Of a stretch of 64,000 nucleotides of DNA, positions 37,086 to 48,700 are shown one piece after another. This DNA is from Nostoc sp. KVJ3 (GTDB lineage Bacteria; Cyanobacteriota; Cyanobacteriia; Cyanobacteriales; Nostocaceae), in NCBI RefSeq assembly GCF_026127265.1, contig NZ_WWFG01000001.1:992001-1056000 (forward strand). The letters are read 5' to 3'. The notes below the pieces were generated by a model. That model did not search any database, was not told where the DNA came from, and saw nothing but the letters and a program-made list of their open reading frames with translations. Position 1 is the stretch's first letter. Each line of letters begins with the position of its first letter. The position numbers were made by a program, and so were the translations under genes.

Positions 37086-40000
37086 TTAGAAATTAAGGTC
37101 TTCTAGCTTTTTCAGCAGCAGTGCTTCAGCTTCATCTTCTGAAGCTGCTAATATCTGTTGCCTCTGAGTTGTTACAGCATCCACCTCCTCTGATAGTTCT
37201 ACTGGCTGAAGCGGAATCACGTTTTCAGCCAGATAGTCAAGCAGTGCTGCCAGCGTCGGATAGTCGAACAGCAGCGTTGAACGCATGGCATAACCCAAGT
37301 TTGTCTGCAAGCGATTTCTCAACTCCACCGCCGTTAACGAATCTAGCCCCAGGTCAAAAAGTCTTTGCTGCGGCTCTACTTGTTGAGGGTTGGACAGACC
37401 CAAGACTTTTGCAATCTCGCTTTGCAGGTAAGCTTTGAGTAACTCCCGGCGTTCTTCAATTGGAGCAGCTTGCAACTGTTGGAGTAGTTCATCTTTGTAC
37501 CGTTGGTCGGTTGCAACAACTTTGAAATTCTGCAACATTGGCACCTCTACTCCTGGTGCTATTTGAGCTAGTAACTGCTGCCAGTTCACGGACATAACCC
37601 CGACCTGAGTTACATCCTGCACCAGTAACGCTTCTAATGCTTGCAAACCCCGCTCTGGTGAAATCGTTCCCAGACCATAACTCTGCATTCGGCTCTGATG
37701 TTGGTTTTCTAATTGTGCTACCATCCCCCCTTGCTTCCAAGACCCCCAGTTAATGCTCAACCCTGCCAGTCCTTGCTGTCGGCGATAGTGAGCCAACCCA
37801 TCGAGAAAGGCATTGGCGGCAGCATAGTTGCCCTGCCCTGGTGAGCCGAGAAGGGATGCTGCTGATGAGAAGCAAACAAAAAAGTCTAGGGGTAAGGCTT
37901 GAGTCAGCTGATGCAAAAGCCAAGCTCCTCGCACTTTTGCAGCCATGACCCCGGTAAACCTCTCCCAACATTGTTGTTGGAGAATGCCATCATCTAAAAT
38001 CCCCGCTGCATGGATAATTCCTCGCAGTGGTGGCAACTCTGCTGCTATCTTGTTCAGGAGTTTAGTCATATCGGACTGGCTAGAAACGTCTGTTTGCTCA
38101 ACAAGTACCCGTATACCCCCTTGTTCTAACTTGGCGATCGCCGCTAGGGCTATTAGTGATGGCTCCCGACGACCAGATAGTATAAGGTAGCGACCGCCTT
38201 TGTCTGCCAACCACTGGGCAACTTGTAGACCTAATGTTCCCAATCCGCCGACAATCAGATAACTCGCTGACTCTGGAATGGCAACGCGATCGCTAATCGT
38301 CCGTTGTCGAGAGCGAACTAACCTAAGTACATGGCGCTGTTCCTGGCGGTGGGCAATTTGGTCTTCGCCGTCTGGGGAAAATAGTTCATCCACGATCGCG
38401 TTCAGATTCAATGAGATAGAGGTATTTGGGTCAAGGTCTAATCGGCGACACCTCAGATGGGGATATTCCACAGCGATCGCCCGTCCTAATCCCCATAACG
38501 GTGTTTGCTGTACCTGAGTTATAGCTTCCGTTGTCACGGCTTGGCTACCTTTTGTCACCAGCCAAAGTTGTATCGGTTCAGTTCCTCTCTGCTGCTCTAG
38601 TGCTTGAACTAGGTGTAAAACACTGGCACAACCCAGTATTTGCGATCGCTCCAATTCATCTAGATCCAGTTCTGCTGAGTCAGCGCCCTCTAAAGACCAC
38701 AGATGAATTACACCTTGCAATTTTGTTTGCCGATCGCAACTTGCCTGTACCACTCGATTAAAATCATCTGGTGCTAGAGGATTAATCTGGTAATGTCTCT
38801 CATCTAGTTGCTGATAGTTTTCTCCAACTGTGACAACTGCACAACTTCCCCCGTGCTGGGTTAACTGCTGGCTGAGTTGTTCACCAAGCTCATTGCTGTC
38901 TGCAAAAATCAGCCAAAGCCCTACTGCCAACTTCTCAATTTCATCTGTAATTAGGGACTTGATCTGCCAGTCAAGTTCGTAAAACCAGTTGCTGATATCT
39001 GGCTTAATCATGCGTTCTAGGGATTGCCAGGTAGTACGACGCATAGCAAAACCTTGTATCTGAGCTACCACCGCCCCACTAGGATCGACTAACTGGATAT
39101 CACTACTCAAAATTTCACCTTCAGAGGCGATCGCATTTCTAGCTTGGGCTTGTCCCCATAACTGACGGTTAGCTCGTCGATAAACTTGCAGACGCTCAAT
39201 GCCAACTGGCAGGTATGGGAAAGAGCGATCGCCTTCTTGGAGTGTAGCCGCACCAGCCAACTGAAGTCCGGCATCCAGCAGAATAGGATGGATTTGGTAT
39301 CCTTGTGTAGCATTCATACCCGTCTCTTTTGGCAGTTCGATTTGGGCATAACCAAGTCCTGCTTTGCAACCTAGCTGCTGTAGGGAATGGAAACAGACAC
39401 CGAATGAAATACCTTGCTCTTGCGATCGCTGATAAAAAGCTTGAGGATCAATCTCCATACCATGAGATAGCCAATTTGTCAAATCAATTGTTTTGGGTAC
39501 AGCCCCGACTTCACCTGGTAAGACTGTACCTGTAGCATGGACAGTCCAGGGGTTCTCAGCATTTTTTCCACAGGAGTCACGGCTGCAAATCTCGAACCGA
39601 TAACCCTGACTTTCTAAAGGATGCAAAACCACCTGCATAATCTTTTCGGGCTGGGCTGCTAAAATTAGAGGCTGCTCCATTGCCACGTTTTCCAACACAA
39701 TGCAGTCAGATTGAAAAATATTAGCTGCTGCTGCGATCGCCATCTCTAGATAGGCTGCACCTGGCACAATTACCTGCTCAAAGATCCGATGGTCAGCTAG
39801 ATAAGCCGGAGATGATGCACTAATTATAGATTCAAAAAAAATCTCTTTGCTGCGACCAGCTAACTGTAATCTCTCACCAAGTAAAGGATGTAAACTATGG
39901 CTTGGCTTTGTTGTGCGCTGAGGCGGAGTTTCTACCCAGTACTGTTGTCTTTGAAAAGGATAAGTCGGTAATTTCACCTTGCGACGGCGGTAGTCGCTCT

Positions 40001-42743
40001 CAAATCCCACCCAATTTACTTTTGCTCCCAAAACGTACAATTGTCCTAAACTGGAGAGCATTTGCTGCCAATCTTCTTGTCCCATTCGCAAGGATGGCAA
40101 CCAGACACCGCTATTATCGGATAAACACTGACGACCCATACCCAATAAAATCGGTTGGGGACTACATTCGAGAAACACCTCATAACCTTGTTGGTGTAAT
40201 GTCTGCATACTGGCTGCAAAGTTGACCGGGGAGAGAATATGGCGACTCCAGTATTCCGGTGTTGTGACTTCTGAGGTGGCAATTGCTCCTGTAATGTTAG
40301 AAATTAACTTCAGGTGAGGCGAATGATAGGTAATCTGGCGTGCGACTGACTCGAATTGCGCCACCATTGGTTTCATCAGTGGTGAGTGAAAGGCATGAGA
40401 AACTTGTAGTTTCTTGCTCTTGACTCCCAGTTTTTCTAGTTCGTTAACAATAGCTTGCACTGTGGCTGTTTGACCGGAAATGACTGTACTTTGAGGACTA
40501 TTAATAGCTGCAATTGATACTTGTTCTGAATATGGGGCAATTATTTCTCTGACTTGTGCGACTGGCATAAATAACGATACCATCATGCCCTCGGTCGGTA
40601 ACTGCTGTATTAGCCGACCCCGTGCGGCAATCAGTTTGAGTCCATCTTCTAGGGGAAACACTCCAGCTATACAAGCGGCTACATACTCGCCGACGCTGTG
40701 ACCGATGACGGCGCTGGGTGTAATTCCCCACGATCGCCACAGTTGATAAAGGGCGTATTCTAGGGCAAATAAAGCGGGTTGGGTGTAAGCTGTTTGGTTT
40801 AAATGTGAATCTGTTTGAGGATAAAGTATTTCTAATAAAGAGATTTCTAGTTCAGAACGTAGAATTTCATCGCATTCCTGAAGTGCTTTTCTAAACGTTG
40901 GTTGAGTTTGATACAGTTGTTGCCCCATCCCCACATACTGTGAACCTTGTCCTGTGAATAGGAAGGTAATTTCTGGCTCGTATACCCTACCAGAACTAAT
41001 CGTCATAGCTAGCTGTTCGACTAGCTCCTTTGTTGAACCTGCAACGATCGCCATTCGATATTCAAAGTGCGATCGCCCAGTATTCGCACTAAAACAAACA
41101 TCAGCTAACTCTAATTCTGGCGCAGTTTCCAGGTAAGTTCGATATGCTAAAGCCAACTGTAACAAAGCCGTTTCACTCTTCGCTGACAGGCTAAAAAGAT
41201 GGAGGGGACGCTCAGAAGAGGCAAGGGGGCAGAGGGGATGGGGGGTAGAGGGGTAGAGCGGCAGAGGAGCGGAGGGGCGGAGGGGCAGAGGGGAAATACC
41301 ATTGTCACTCCTCCCCTGCTCCCCTGCTCCCCTGCTCCCCTGCTTCTTTAATGGTGCTTCTTCCAGGATGACATGGGCATTTGTACCGCTAAAGCCAAAT
41401 GAGCTAACCCCTGCCAGTCGGGGCTTTTCTCCTCGAACCCAAGCCATGCTATCCGTCGGTATGGCGATCGCTAGTTTGCTCCAGTCAATGTAGGGATTAG
41501 GTCGCTTGAGGTGTAAGTGGGGAGCGATGCTGTCATGCTGAAGCTGTAGCACGACTTTTATTAGTCCAGCAATTCCGGCTGCTCCTTCTAGATGTCCGAT
41601 ATTAGTTTTTACAGAACCAACGATTAAAGGGCGATTGGGTGAATGACTGCTGCTAAATACTGCTCCTAGCGCTCCCATCTCAATCGGATCGCCCAAAGAT
41701 GTGCCTGTGCCATGAGCTTCAATATAGCTGACTTGGGCTGGCTCGATACCGCTTGCTGCTAGGGCACGACGAATTACAGCTTGTTGCGAAGGGCCATTAG
41801 GAACTGTCAGCCCACTAGTATGCCCGTCCTGGTTGATAGCAGAACCACGAATTAAGGCCAGAATATTATCTCCAGCAGCGATCGCATCAGATAAACGTTT
41901 GAGCAGAATAACGCCGCAACCTTCAGAGCGGACAAAGCCATCAGCACTAGCATCGAAGGTTTTGCAGCGTCCATCGGCAGACAGCATTCGCGCTTTTGTA
42001 AAGTTGATATTGAATACTGGGGATAAGAGTCGTTGGACTCCGCCAGCGATCGCCACATCACACTCTTGGTTACGCAGACTTGTACAAGCCAAATGCACAG
42101 CTACTAAGGAAGAAGAACAAGCTGTATCTACAGATAGGCAGGGGCCAGTTAATCCTAGCAGGTAAGACAATCGCCCAGAGGCAATACTGTGAGAGTTGCC
42201 AGTTGCCAGGTAGGCATCAATCCGCTCCTCTCCTTGGTTAAAGAGATTCTGGGTATAGTCATTGCTACAAATGCCAATGAAAACACCCGTTAAAACTTTC
42301 GCCAAAGCTTCAGGGGTAACTGCGGCTGCTTCTAGGGTTTCCCAAGTAACTTCCAACAGGAGGCGCTGTTGCGGATCGAGGGATATAGCTTCGCGGGCAG
42401 ATATGCCAAAGAAATGGGGGTCAAATTCTTGCGAGTTATTGACAAAACCCCCATAGCGTGTGTTCATCTTCGCTGGCGCATCGGGATCGGGGTGATAGTA
42501 GGCGTTGATATCCCACCGATCGCGAGGAACTTCGGCGATCGCATCTTTACCCTGGTGGAGTAGTTGCCAAAACATTTCCGGATCGTTTGCGCCACCTGGA
42601 AAGCGGCAACCCATACCGATAATCGCGATCGGTTCAGTCTTGGCACCCAAGAGGGCGTTCAGCTTTGCCTTCTGCTCCCTAATTTCGAGCAAAGCGTCTT
42701 TGAGAAGTTTGGCATAGTCCGGTTGAGGATTACTCTGACTCAT
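37086..42743 (-). CDS. PKS4: KS-AT-DH-KR-ACP
   Basis: 1885 residues from ATG 42743, which has GGAGGTGGAG 4 bases upstream and overlaps the PKS3 stop by 14 bases (translational coupling); an upstream ATG at 42767 is less likely. One reducing module: N-terminal docking helix, KS (DTACSSS at about 204, EAHGTGT, TNIGHLE), AT (GHSVGEY at about 682, HAFHS, malonyl signature), DH (HRIFEQVIVP, Gly of HxxxGxxxxP is Glu; HPILLDAGLQ), KR (GGLGTLG at about 1504; GNYAAAN with Tyr) and ACP (LGLDSLTAVELRN at about 1801). It would extend the chain by two carbons and leave a double bond if the DH works. The only gene of the PKS set, with PKS3, that appears intact. Confidence 0.95.
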   Translation of the reverse strand: MSQSNPQPDYAKLLKDALLEIREQKAKLNALLGAKTEPIAIIGMGCRFPGGANDPEMFWQLLHQGKDAIAEVPRDRWDINAYYHPDPDAPAKMNTRYGGFVNNSQEFDPHFFGISAREAISLDPQQRLLLEVTWETLEAAAVTPEALAKVLTGVFIGICSNDYTQNLFNQGEERIDAYLATGNSHSIASGRLSYLLGLTGPCLSVDTACSSSLVAVHLACTSLRNQECDVAIAGGVQRLLSPVFNINFTKARMLSADGRCKTFDASADGFVRSEGCGVILLKRLSDAIAAGDNILALIRGSAINQDGHTSGLTVPNGPSQQAVIRRALAASGIEPAQVSYIEAHGTGTSLGDPIEMGALGAVFSSSHSPNRPLIVGSVKTNIGHLEGAAGIAGLIKVVLQLQHDSIAPHLHLKRPNPYIDWSKLAIAIPTDSMAWVRGEKPRLAGVSSFGFSGTNAHVILEEAPLKKQGSRGAGEQGRSDNGISPLPLRPSAPLPLYPSTPHPLCPLASSERPLHLFSLSAKSETALLQLALAYRTYLETAPELELADVCFSANTGRSHFEYRMAIVAGSTKELVEQLAMTISSGRVYEPEITFLFTGQGSQYVGMGQQLYQTQPTFRKALQECDEILRSELEISLLEILYPQTDSHLNQTAYTQPALFALEYALYQLWRSWGITPSAVIGHSVGEYVAACIAGVFPLEDGLKLIAARGRLIQQLPTEGMMVSLFMPVAQVREIIAPYSEQVSIAAINSPQSTVISGQTATVQAIVNELEKLGVKSKKLQVSHAFHSPLMKPMVAQFESVARQITYHSPHLKLISNITGAIATSEVTTPEYWSRHILSPVNFAASMQTLHQQGYEVFLECSPQPILLGMGRQCLSDNSGVWLPSLRMGQEDWQQMLSSLGQLYVLGAKVNWVGFESDYRRRKVKLPTYPFQRQQYWVETPPQRTTKPSHSLHPLLGERLQLAGRSKEIFFESIISASSPAYLADHRIFEQVIVPGAAYLEMAIAAAANIFQSDCIVLENVAMEQPLILAAQPEKIMQVVLHPLESQGYRFEICSRDSCGKNAENPWTVHATGTVLPGEVGAVPKTIDLTNWLSHGMEIDPQAFYQRSQEQGISFGVCFHSLQQLGCKAGLGYAQIELPKETGMNATQGYQIHPILLDAGLQLAGAATLQEGDRSFPYLPVGIERLQVYRRANRQLWGQAQARNAIASEGEILSSDIQLVDPSGAVVAQIQGFAMRRTTWQSLERMIKPDISNWFYELDWQIKSLITDEIEKLAVGLWLIFADSNELGEQLSQQLTQHGGSCAVVTVGENYQQLDERHYQINPLAPDDFNRVVQASCDRQTKLQGVIHLWSLEGADSAELDLDELERSQILGCASVLHLVQALEQQRGTEPIQLWLVTKGSQAVTTEAITQVQQTPLWGLGRAIAVEYPHLRCRRLDLDPNTSISLNLNAIVDELFSPDGEDQIAHRQEQRHVLRLVRSRQRTISDRVAIPESASYLIVGGLGTLGLQVAQWLADKGGRYLILSGRREPSLIALAAIAKLEQGGIRVLVEQTDVSSQSDMTKLLNKIAAELPPLRGIIHAAGILDDGILQQQCWERFTGVMAAKVRGAWLLHQLTQALPLDFFVCFSSAASLLGSPGQGNYAAANAFLDGLAHYRRQQGLAGLSINWGSWKQGGMVAQLENQHQSRMQSYGLGTISPERGLQALEALLVQDVTQVGVMSVNWQQLLAQIAPGVEVPMLQNFKVVATDQRYKDELLQQLQAAPIEERRELLKAYLQSEIAKVLGLSNPQQVEPQQRLFDLGLDSLTAVELRNRLQTNLGYAMRSTLLFDYPTLAALLDYLAENVIPLQPVELSEEVDAVTTQRQQILAASEDEAEALLLKKLEDLNF
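41218..41348 (+). repeat. Repeat-coded KS-AT linker in PKS4
   Basis: GGGGCAGA/GGGGTAGA variants followed by four CCCTGCTC octamers. The coding strand gives KKQGSRGAGEQG and then a Pro/Leu-rich stretch, about 45 extra residues between KS and AT. Confidence 0.8.
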
Positions 42744-45700
42744 TAACTCCACCTCCATATAGTTCATCAGCCAGTAATGCTGCCAACTCTTCTTGAGACA
42801 AATCGGCTAAATCGGTATGGCTGGTTTGAGTTATTTCCGTTGTTTCTAGTGAAGCTGACTGGTCATCGGGTAATAGATTCTGCACTAGGTAATTAACCAG
42901 AGTCTCGATTGTGGGATAGTCCATAATCGCTGTTGCTGGCAGTGAATATCCCAAACTCCCTTGTAATCGGTTTCTTAACTCCACAGCAGTTAGTGAGTCC
43001 ATTCCCAAGTCAAAAAAGCCCGATCGTTCATTAATGGTTTTTGCTGAAGCCATACCTAATATATGGGCTACTTGCTGTTGTACGTGGTTTAACAGTAACC
43101 GTCGTCGATCGCTAGGCAATGTTGTCCGCCATTGTTGCAGAAATTCCGACTCGATTTTGACAGATGAAGAGTCGGTTTTCTCCTGCCAATCTGCTAAGAA
43201 ACGGTAGTTTAACCAATGGGACAAGCCCTGTTTATTAGACCAGTCTATGGCAACTAACCCGACTTCTACGGCTTCTGGTTGCTTCAGCAATTGTTCTAGG
43301 GCTAGTAATACCTGTTGCGGTTGAATCGGTTTTATTCCTAGCTGTTGGCCACGCACGTCAGCCCCTTGTTCTGCCGCTTCTCCGATTTGGGACACTGTTC
43401 CCAAGTGCAGACTTTGAGCAGGTAAACCGAGCGATCGCCGATAGTGGGCAAATCCATCTAGAAACGCATTTGCGGCGGCATGATTGGCTTGTCCAGGGAC
43501 ACCGAGTAATGAAGAAACCGAGGAAAACAAAATAAAGAAATCTATTGCATCTGTGAGAGTTAATTGATGCAAATTCCAAGCTCCTTGCACCTTGGGAGCC
43601 ATCACACGAGCAAATTTTTCCCAACTTTGGTGTTGTAATGTGGCATCGTCGAGCATTCCCGCCGAGTGAATAATCCCCCTTAAGGTTGGCAAAGATTGGC
43701 GGATATGACTAAATACACGGCTCATGGCTTCATAATCGGCAACATCAGCTTGGATGACTGTTACCTCAACGCCAGCTTGTGCGATCGCGTTAATTTGTTT
43801 TTGCGCCGCTTCATTAGCTGGGCGACGACTGACTAATACTAGATGTTTGCCGCCTTTGTCCACCAACCATTGGGCAACTAATAATCCCAACCCACCCAAG
43901 CCACCTGTAATCAAATAAGTGCCGTCGGCAAAAGATAGGGCAGGGGAGCAGGGGGCAGGGAGCAGGGGAGAGGAACAGGCTTGTTGAGTCCAGAAATTGG
44001 GATAATTTATTTTTTGGAGTTCCCTTGCTGACTCATCCTCCTGAGTAACAACAATTTTGCCAATATGCTTGGCTTGTTGCATATAACGAAAAGCTTGTAC
44101 AGTCTGCTGAATGGAGAATATTGTTAATGGTGAAGGTTGAAAATAACCACTGGCAAACTTTTCTGCTATTTCTGTCAGCAATGAATGTATTAGGTCTGGT
44201 TGCTCTTGAGCAGTACGTACCAAGTCGAAAGTTGTATAAATAATATCTGGACGGACGGCAGCAACTTCGGCACTTGTCCACACCCCACGCTTGGCAATTT
44301 CGATGAAGTGTCCACCAACTCTTACAACAGAGAGACTCTTGGCAACAAAATCACCAGAAGTTAACGAGTTGAGGACAATATCTACCCCTTGTCCTTGGGT
44401 TAGTTGCAGCACCCGATCGCCAAATTCGGTTGTACGAGAATTCATAATATGTCGCACACCCATTCCTGCCAGGGTTTTCCACTTTGAGGGACTGGCGGTG
44501 GCGAAAACTTCTGCTCCGGCTTTTTGGGCAATTTGGACTGCGGCGATTCCAGTTCCGCCAGCAGCAGCATGAATTAACACCCGTTTACCAAAAAGATAAG
44601 GCTCAAAGCCTTGCCCCTTATGGGCAATACCCTGCTCCCCTGCTCCCCTGCTCCCCTGCTCCTCTGCTAAATGCTTCAGGGCATAGTAAGCAGTTAAAAA
44701 GTTGCTGGGAATCGAGGCAGCTTCGGCAAAGCTCAGGCGTTGGGGTTTGGCAACGACTTGGGTAGCCTTGACGGTGACATATTGACTAAATGCACCCTCA
44801 ACTACGGCAATTACCGCGTCGCCAATAGCAAATCCCTCAACTCCTGCTCCTAAAGCAGCGATCGTCCCAGCACATTCGCCGCCAAAACTCACCATTTGTT
44901 TGAGATGTGACTGAGAAACACCATCCACTTGTTCTGGAATCAAATCTAGGGCAGCGATGACATCCAGAAAGTTTAGTCCAGTTGCTTTAAGTTGAATTTC
45001 TACTTCCCCTGGATTGGGATAGCGCCGAGTTGTCGATGCTAAGATCAGGTTATCTAAAGAACCTCGACTCGCCATTGTCAGTTGAAAAGGACTGGATGGA
45101 ATGGACAATAATGGTTGCTGTGCCAAAATCTGAGAACTGGCAATTAAGCGAGGAACATACCGAGCATTGCGCCGCAAAGCAATTTGGTCTTCCTGATCTT
45201 GCGCCCACACTTCAGCCCAAAGACTAGCAGCTTGTGACTCAATACTCTCGCTGGGATCTAAATCTATGCGCGTACACCGTAATTCTGGATGCTCTAGAGC
45301 GATCGCTTTGCCCATACCCCATAAAGATGACTGCCCCACTCCAGATAAGTTCAGTTCTGAGCGATCGGCGGGTTGCGTACCACGAGTTACTATCCATAGT
45401 CGGGGTTGTGGGGAAAGGTTAGCGGTGATCGCTGCTTGTACAAGGGATAAGACTGTACCACATCCTAAGTGAGCGATTGCTTCCAGATTTTGGGCATTAA
45501 TCGCTGAAGCTTCAGGGCTATCGAGTGTCCAACAATGAATAATGCCATGCAATCCCGGCGTTTGATCGGCAATGTCTTTGATTAGCTGCTCGTATTCTGG
45601 GAGAGAGGCAAATTGTTCTAGTTGTAGTGTCTGTTCAAGGAACAGATCATTCCCCTCTGTTCCCTGTTCCCTGTTCCCCGTTCCCTCCTTGATGAATACC

Positions 45701-48700
45701 AGAGTGCAAGTTTCGCCTTGAGTTTGCAGATGTTCGGCGAGTTGGCTGCCAACTCCCTGCCGATCTGCGAGAATTAGCCAACCCCGCTCTTTAACTATTG
45801 GTTTCTCTAAAGGTTGCTCAATATTTTGGGCGATAATTACTGACTGTTTTGCTCCTGTAGCTGGTGGCGGTAGCACAGCAACAGGACTCAACCCATTAGT
45901 TTGTAGGACTTGTTGCCATTGGCAAACATTTAGTAAAGGGTAATCGGGTCGTAATTCTCGGTCTTGGAAACGCCACCAGCCTGGTAACAAACCGAAAATC
46001 AAATCTATCCAACGTTGGCGATCGGTTCCTTCTAGCAAAACGAGCAACCCTCCCGGAGCTAGTAACTGTTTGACGTGCTGTAGGGTTTGGTTGATATCCT
46101 GAGTGGCGTGTAAAACGTTGGCTGCTATCACCACATCGTATTCATGGGCATCAAAACCTTGGGCTGTTGGCTCTTGCTCAATATCAAGAGTTTTGTAATC
46201 GACAAATTTATAATTTTCAAATTGGTTTTGGGCTTTACTGAGGAACAGTTGACCAATATCAGTAAAACAATAACGCGTTTGACTAGCCTGTAGTTCTGGC
46301 AATAAATAGCTGGTCGTTCCTCCCGTACCTGCACCAATTTCTAAAATTCGAATTCCCCGTTGGGGTGGTGCATCAGCTATTGCTATTTTCACAACCTGTT
46401 GCACTAGGGTGTTGTAAATTTGCGCGGCGGGGGAGTCTTGGTAAAGCTGAGTAGCTGAATCAATATCTGCGGTAGGAAAAACTACCTGGGTTGGCTCCAC
46501 AGCACCGCGCAAGACTGCACTCAGATTCTGCCCACAGCGCTGCACCAAAGTTAGTTCGCCTTGAATAAGAGTAGTGTATGGTTGCAAACTTTGGAGATAA
46601 ATATCTGGATTAGCAGCAGGTAGAGGCTGGCGGACTTGCCACTGACCTAAAGTTGCTGTCAAAATTTGCTCTGCGGTGAGAATTTGTAACAGGTGTTGTA
46701 AGAGTTGGTGGTGTTGGGGTACGACACCCAAACGTTGAGCAGCAACTAAGAGGGAGAATTTATCCCCGACTGAGAAAGACCAACCCAGTTGACTTAATGC
46801 TTGGATAATATACTCTAAACTTAACTGCTCAAGTTGGGGCAGTAGAGTACTGTAAATCTGGATGTCATCGCCAGTAATTAATCGCTCTAGGTGCGGTTGG
46901 AGTTGGTTAACGATCGCCTCTGGAGATGGAATAAAGTGGGGAGGTTCTAAGAAACCAAACCGGGACTGCGATCGCCATTCCACCTCATAAAGGCAATTCT
47001 GTAGAGAGTCTTTACCTTGATTTAGAAGTGCTTGAGATGTGACTGCTTGGAATCGCAAACCATCCAGCACTGCTACAACTTGGCGTTCGCCTTTGGCGTT
47101 GGCGGAGCCATCGCTATCAAACAATGTAACCTGAGCTTTGAGCGCAAAATTTGACTGCTCTTGCAAAGAAGCAACTGCCCATATTTCTAAGCGGGGACGG
47201 CGATACACTATCAAACGTTCAACAGCAACGGGAATGTAGGTGCGAACTCGATCTATTTCCACAAGACCACCCACAACCTGCATCACTGCATCTAACAACG
47301 CTGGATGGAGCCAATAATTACAATCTTGATGCAAATTTGCAGGAAGTTGAATCTGCCCCAAAGCTTGATTCTGTCCTCGCTGTAACTTTTGCAATCCCTG
47401 GAAACTAGAACCATAATCAATGCCCTGCTGTTGTAACTGCTGGTAAAATGCCTTAACTTCGATTGACTCCTGATTTGTCCAAGTCTCTAAATCTAATTCT
47501 GCGGGGATTGTGTTTGTCTCATTTGCTAAAACTGTACCTGTAGTATGGACAGTCCAAGGGTTCTCACTATTTTCTCTCTGAGAGTCACGGCTGCAAATCT
47601 CGAAGCCATAACCCTGATTTTCTAAAGGACTCAAGATTACTTGGACAATCTTTTCCTGGTGTGTTTCTAAAATTAAAGGTTGAGCGATCGCTACGTTTTC
47701 TAACACAATGCAGTCAGATTGAAAAATATTAGCTGCTGCTGCGATCGCCATTTCTAAATAAGCTGCACCTGGAAAAATTACCTGCTCTAATATACGGTGG
47801 TCAGCTAGGTAAGCTGGAGATGATGCACTAATAATAGATTCAAAGAAAATATCTTTGGTACGGCTGGCTAGTTGTAATCTTTCACCAAGTAAGGGATGTC
47901 GGTTGTAGCTTGGCTTTGTTGTGGGCTGAGATGGAGTTTCTAGCCAGTAACTCTGTCTTTGAAAAGGATAAGTAGGCAATTTCACCTTGTGACGGCGGTA
48001 GTCGCTCTCAAATCCCACCCAATTTACTTTTGCTCCCAAAACATACAATTTTCCTAAACTTTGCAGAATTTGTTGCCAATCTTCTTGTCCAATTCGCAAC
48101 GATGGCAACCATGTAGAGCCTTCATCAGATACGCATTGGCGACCCATACCTAATAAAATCGGTTGCGAACCACATTCGAGAAATACTTTATAGCCATGCT
48201 GGTGTAATGTCTGCATACTGGCAGCAAAATTCACAGGTGCGAGAATATGGTGACACCAATATTCAGGTGTTGTTACCTCAGAAGTGGCAAATGTGCCTGT
48301 GATATTAGAGATAAATTTTAGCTGCGGCTGATGATAAGTAATCTGGCGTGCGACTTGCTCAAACTGCCCTACCATTGGTTTCATCAGTGGTGAGTGAAAG
48401 GCATGAGAAACTTGTAGTTGCTTGCTTTTGATTCCTAGTTTTTCCAGTTCGTTAACAATGGCTAGCACTGCGGCTGTTTGACCGGAAATTACTGTACTTT
48501 GAGGACTATTAATAGCAGCAATTGATACTTGTTCTAAATAGGGAGAAATTGCTTCTGTGACTTGTGCAACTGGAGCGAGTAAAGATACCATCATGCCTTC
48601 AGTCGGCAACTGCTGCATGAGACGACCCCTGGCAGCAATCAGTTTTAGTCCATCTTCTAGGCTAAAGACTCCAGCTACACAAGCCGCTACATACTCGCCG

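Noticed and set aside
42743..42767. ATG 42767 as the start of PKS4
   Set aside because: The ATG at 42743 has the strong ribosome site GGAGGTGGAG and begins at MSQSNPQPDY, the usual docking-helix start.
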